From an uncultured Traorella sp. (lineage in GTDB: Bacteria; Bacillota_I; Bacilli_A; Erysipelotrichales; Erysipelotrichaceae), in NCBI GenBank assembly GCA_945938205.1, contig CAMEUL010000009.1:1-14424 (forward strand): a stretch of 14,424 bases of DNA. Reading direction: 5' to 3'. Positions 12,201 to 14,424 of this stretch are shown here, piece by piece. The position numbers were made by a program, and so were the translations under genes. The notes beneath the pieces are model-generated. The model made no database searches. It was not told the DNA's origin and was given only the letters and a program-made list of their open reading frames with translations. Position 1 is the first letter of the stretch; every line of letters begins with the position of its first letter.

Positions 12201-14386
12201 GATGTCTTCCTCCCAAACAATAACTCAATGAATAGATGAAGCACATATACAATAAGAATCATCATGAAGATGGAAAGCATGTTGAAATTCATAAAGCTCT
12301 CATAGTTGAATCGTTTCGCAATTTCATTGAATTGATTGATTAAAATGGATGAAGTTAAAAACCAGATCATTCCGCCAGTTAGCGTTGTCAATCCAACTCG
12401 TAAAACACTTTCCAAACGTATAGAATAACCATAAACAGAGAGAATTCTTCTTTCTTTTACAAATTGTTTTCTTGTCAGTGCATAACGAATCATTAGGATC
12501 ATAAACATACTAAACAGAGCCAAAGAACTAAACAAGATAAAATTCTTTGGATTCATATATGCCCTGTCTTTTTGATTGTTGTAGAGCTTTCCTGCTGATA
12601 CAAAACGATTTTGATCCACAGGAAAGATACCATTTAGCTCATCACATATTTTTTCAACATCTCCATCCATATCCAACATAAAATTTACGATGGTATAGGA
12701 AACATTGGCATCTTCATTCACGATATCTTTCAATAAAGTTTCTTTCACGCCTCCTTGCAAAAAGAAGACTTGTTGCTGATTAGGATTCTGGTATGGTGTA
12801 ATTCCTGCTATTTTAATGGTAGAGAAGGAATAAGGAGACTCTTCTCCTGTTGAAAATCTCATGGCACTAATAGGAATTGCTACTTCAATACTTTCACCAA
12901 TCATGTCTTCAATAGATGAAAATCCATATTGATAACGAATTCGATTGGCTGTTTTTTGATCAACGATAACTTCATCGAAAGATTGAGGCATATCCCCTAA
13001 TATAAGAGGGATTTCTTTCCCCTTTACCAATTCATAAGGATGAAAACTGTCTGTCACCATATCCAAATAGATAAGATGATATGTTTTTTCAAAAGTAGTA
13101 AAACATTTAGATAATTTTTCTTCTGGAATATCTTCATATTTCAGATATTCATAGGAAACAGGATCATTTTGCTTATTGATTTCAATAAATGAACAAACAG
13201 GTGCATCCTCCTCTTTATCTTCCCTATGAACATATACATCATAATCTTTTAGAATCTGTTCTTGGCTTGCCAATAATGGATAATAACTAGGTTGCTTTGT
13301 GTAAGGACTTTTTTGAGAAGAATAGAAATAATCTTCTCCTTTTTTAAAGGATTCTTCCTGCCATTCATTGATCGTTAAAGTTCGAGAAACATTATCATAA
13401 AGATACACATCATAAAAAGCTTCTACCGCAAATATATCACTGATCTTTTGAATCGCACTTTGAATATCCAAATCCTGATAGACATCAAAATTTTCATAAA
13501 CATATTCATATACTGTCGAAGTCAAACCCGCAGCTACTTTATTCTTATCATCAATTTTCGTTACGATATGATTTAATCCATTATCCCATATGTATTTTGA
13601 CTGTGTCTGTTCATCGACATTTTGAAAAATCTGACTGCATGCAAATAAGGAAGCACTTAAAATAAAAGATATAAAAATCATAAAAACCGTATCAATAGGT
13701 CGACTTTTTAATTGCAGAATGACTGCTTTTAATGTTTCTGAGAAATTCTTGTTATTTCTTGTTTCTCCTTTTTCAGCCAATTCAGTATCATGAAGTTTTT
13801 CATCCTTTATGATTTGTCCATTTTCCATGTATAGAATACGATCAGCATACTTTTCTGCCAAAGCAATATCATGAGTCACTAAAAAAATCTGTACATGTTC
13901 ACTGATCTGTTTCAACTGTTGCATCAGTAATTCAGCATTATCATGGTCAAGTGCGGCCGTTGGTTCATCACATAAAAGCAAACCAGGACTTTGAAGCAAC
14001 GCACGAATAAACTGAACACGTTTCTTTTGCCCATTTGAACATTTCTTTACTTTTTTATTAGCATGTTCAATAAGTGAAAACTGATTCAAATAAGACCGAA
14101 TTCTTTCATTATCTGAACTTATCAATAACAGATTATCCATGATACTTAAATTCTCAAACAGTTGAAAATCTTGAGTAATATAATCTAAACAAATCTCATT
14201 ATATAGTTCACCTTCAAAATCTTTATCTTGACCGGACAAAATATTCAGCAATGTACTTTTACCACTGCCACTTGAGCCCAATAAAACAGTGATGCCCTTA
14301 TCATCAACGTTCAAAGTAATCCCTTTAATAGCTTCTACATCATTTTTCTTATTATGATAAACCTTCCGTATATTTACTAATCTCAT
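12197..14386 (-). CDS. ABC transporter, fused ATPase and FtsX/MacB-like permease, 729 residues
   Basis: Larger partner of the 580-residue fusion. The ATPase (about 1-205) has Walker A GSSGSGKS (37-44), Q-loop Gln72, Walker B LLLCDEP (136-142) and switch His172 in VTHD. The signature reads CSNGQKKR (116-123), with Asn where Gly is usual, so the two ATPase halves are not equivalent. A helix at about 235-257 is followed by a long extracytoplasmic domain (about 258-610), richer in aromatic and acidic residues than the partner's. Three helices end the protein. The start has AAGGGGAAAG eight bases upstream and overlaps the end of a further open frame as ATGA. A MacB-like mechanism (pushing a substrate from the outer face) is a family inference. 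Confidence 0.88.
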   Translation of the reverse strand: MRLVNIRKVYHNKKNDVEAIKGITLNVDDKGITVLLGSSGSGKSTLLNILSGQDKDFEGELYNEICLDYITQDFQLFENLSIMDNLLLISSDNERIRSYLNQFSLIEHANKKVKKCSNGQKKRVQFIRALLQSPGLLLCDEPTAALDHDNAELLMQQLKQISEHVQIFLVTHDIALAEKYADRILYMENGQIIKDEKLHDTELAEKGETRNNKNFSETLKAVILQLKSRPIDTVFMIFISFILSASLFACSQIFQNVDEQTQSKYIWDNGLNHIVTKIDDKNKVAAGLTSTVYEYVYENFDVYQDLDIQSAIQKISDIFAVEAFYDVYLYDNVSRTLTINEWQEESFKKGEDYFYSSQKSPYTKQPSYYPLLASQEQILKDYDVYVHREDKEEDAPVCSFIEINKQNDPVSYEYLKYEDIPEEKLSKCFTTFEKTYHLIYLDMVTDSFHPYELVKGKEIPLILGDMPQSFDEVIVDQKTANRIRYQYGFSSIEDMIGESIEVAIPISAMRFSTGEESPYSFSTIKIAGITPYQNPNQQQVFFLQGGVKETLLKDIVNEDANVSYTIVNFMLDMDGDVEKICDELNGIFPVDQNRFVSAGKLYNNQKDRAYMNPKNFILFSSLALFSMFMILMIRYALTRKQFVKERRILSVYGYSIRLESVLRVGLTTLTGGMIWFLTSSILINQFNEIAKRFNYESFMNFNMLSIFMMILIVYVLHLFIELLFGRKTS

Positions 14387-14424
14387 TGTTCTTTCCCCTT
14401 CTGCTTCTCAATATAAGAAGAGGC
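14383..14424 (-). CDS. C-terminal end of an upstream gene in the ABC transporter operon (partial)
   Basis: The frame reads ASSYIEKQKGKEQ and stops at TGA 14385-14383, overlapping the ATG of the 729-residue fusion as ATGA. The same four-base overlap is used by the next pair of genes, which supports a real gene with a polar, charged end. With only 13 residues visible, a chance open frame cannot be excluded and no function can be given. Confidence 0.45.
   Translation of the reverse strand, partial: ASSYIEKQKGKEQ

Overview
The window looks like low-GC Gram-positive (Firmicutes) chromosome, perhaps an Erysipelotrichaceae-type gut bacterium. That guess rests on AT-rich sequence, strong AGGAGG-type ribosome binding sites, a lipoprotein-type solute-binding protein and AgrA/AgrC-like regulators; I cannot name the species. 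Nearly every gene lies on the minus strand, so transcription mostly runs from high to low coordinates. The one clear plus-strand gene encodes a nucleoid-associated protein.

Positions 1-4395 are conserved core. They hold the start of a branched-chain amino acid ABC importer operon (livJ, livH, start of livM), with a hairpin between livJ and livH. Upstream is a two-gene glycolytic operon, pgk-tpiA, with a clear promoter and terminator. Positions 4396-5385 carry a nucleoid-associated (YejK/NdpA-like) protein that diverges from pgk.

Positions 5400-8700 are accessory and clearly more AT-rich. A LytTR response regulator and a short AgrC-like histidine kinase form one operon with its own promoter and terminator. 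Downstream lies a second cluster: a 152-residue secreted precursor with a Gly-rich hydrophobic segment and three mature cysteines (bacteriocin- or signal-like), a 51-residue membrane microprotein, a tiny lipoprotein, a secreted peptide gene with a stop at codon 3, and a 65-residue two-helix membrane protein. A second microprotein gene lies beyond a strong bidirectional terminator. The central observation is that the two microproteins and the N-terminal membrane domain of the histidine kinase are paralogous. The same about 50-residue two-helix module occurs three times in 2.5 kb, twice alone and once fused to a kinase.

Positions 8800-9830 look like the scar of a mobile element: a tyrosine recombinase remnant lacking most of its catalytic domain, repeated short motifs, two imperfect direct repeats, and a MazF/PemK-like toxin gene frameshifted at a run of nine A residues. 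Positions 9848-14424 hold two small genes and two consecutive MacB-like ATPase-permease fusions linked by ATGA overlaps, plus the last codons of a further upstream gene. These transporters probably form one exporter or resistance pump. They may serve the peptide cluster, but the mobile-element scar lies between them, so that link is inference.
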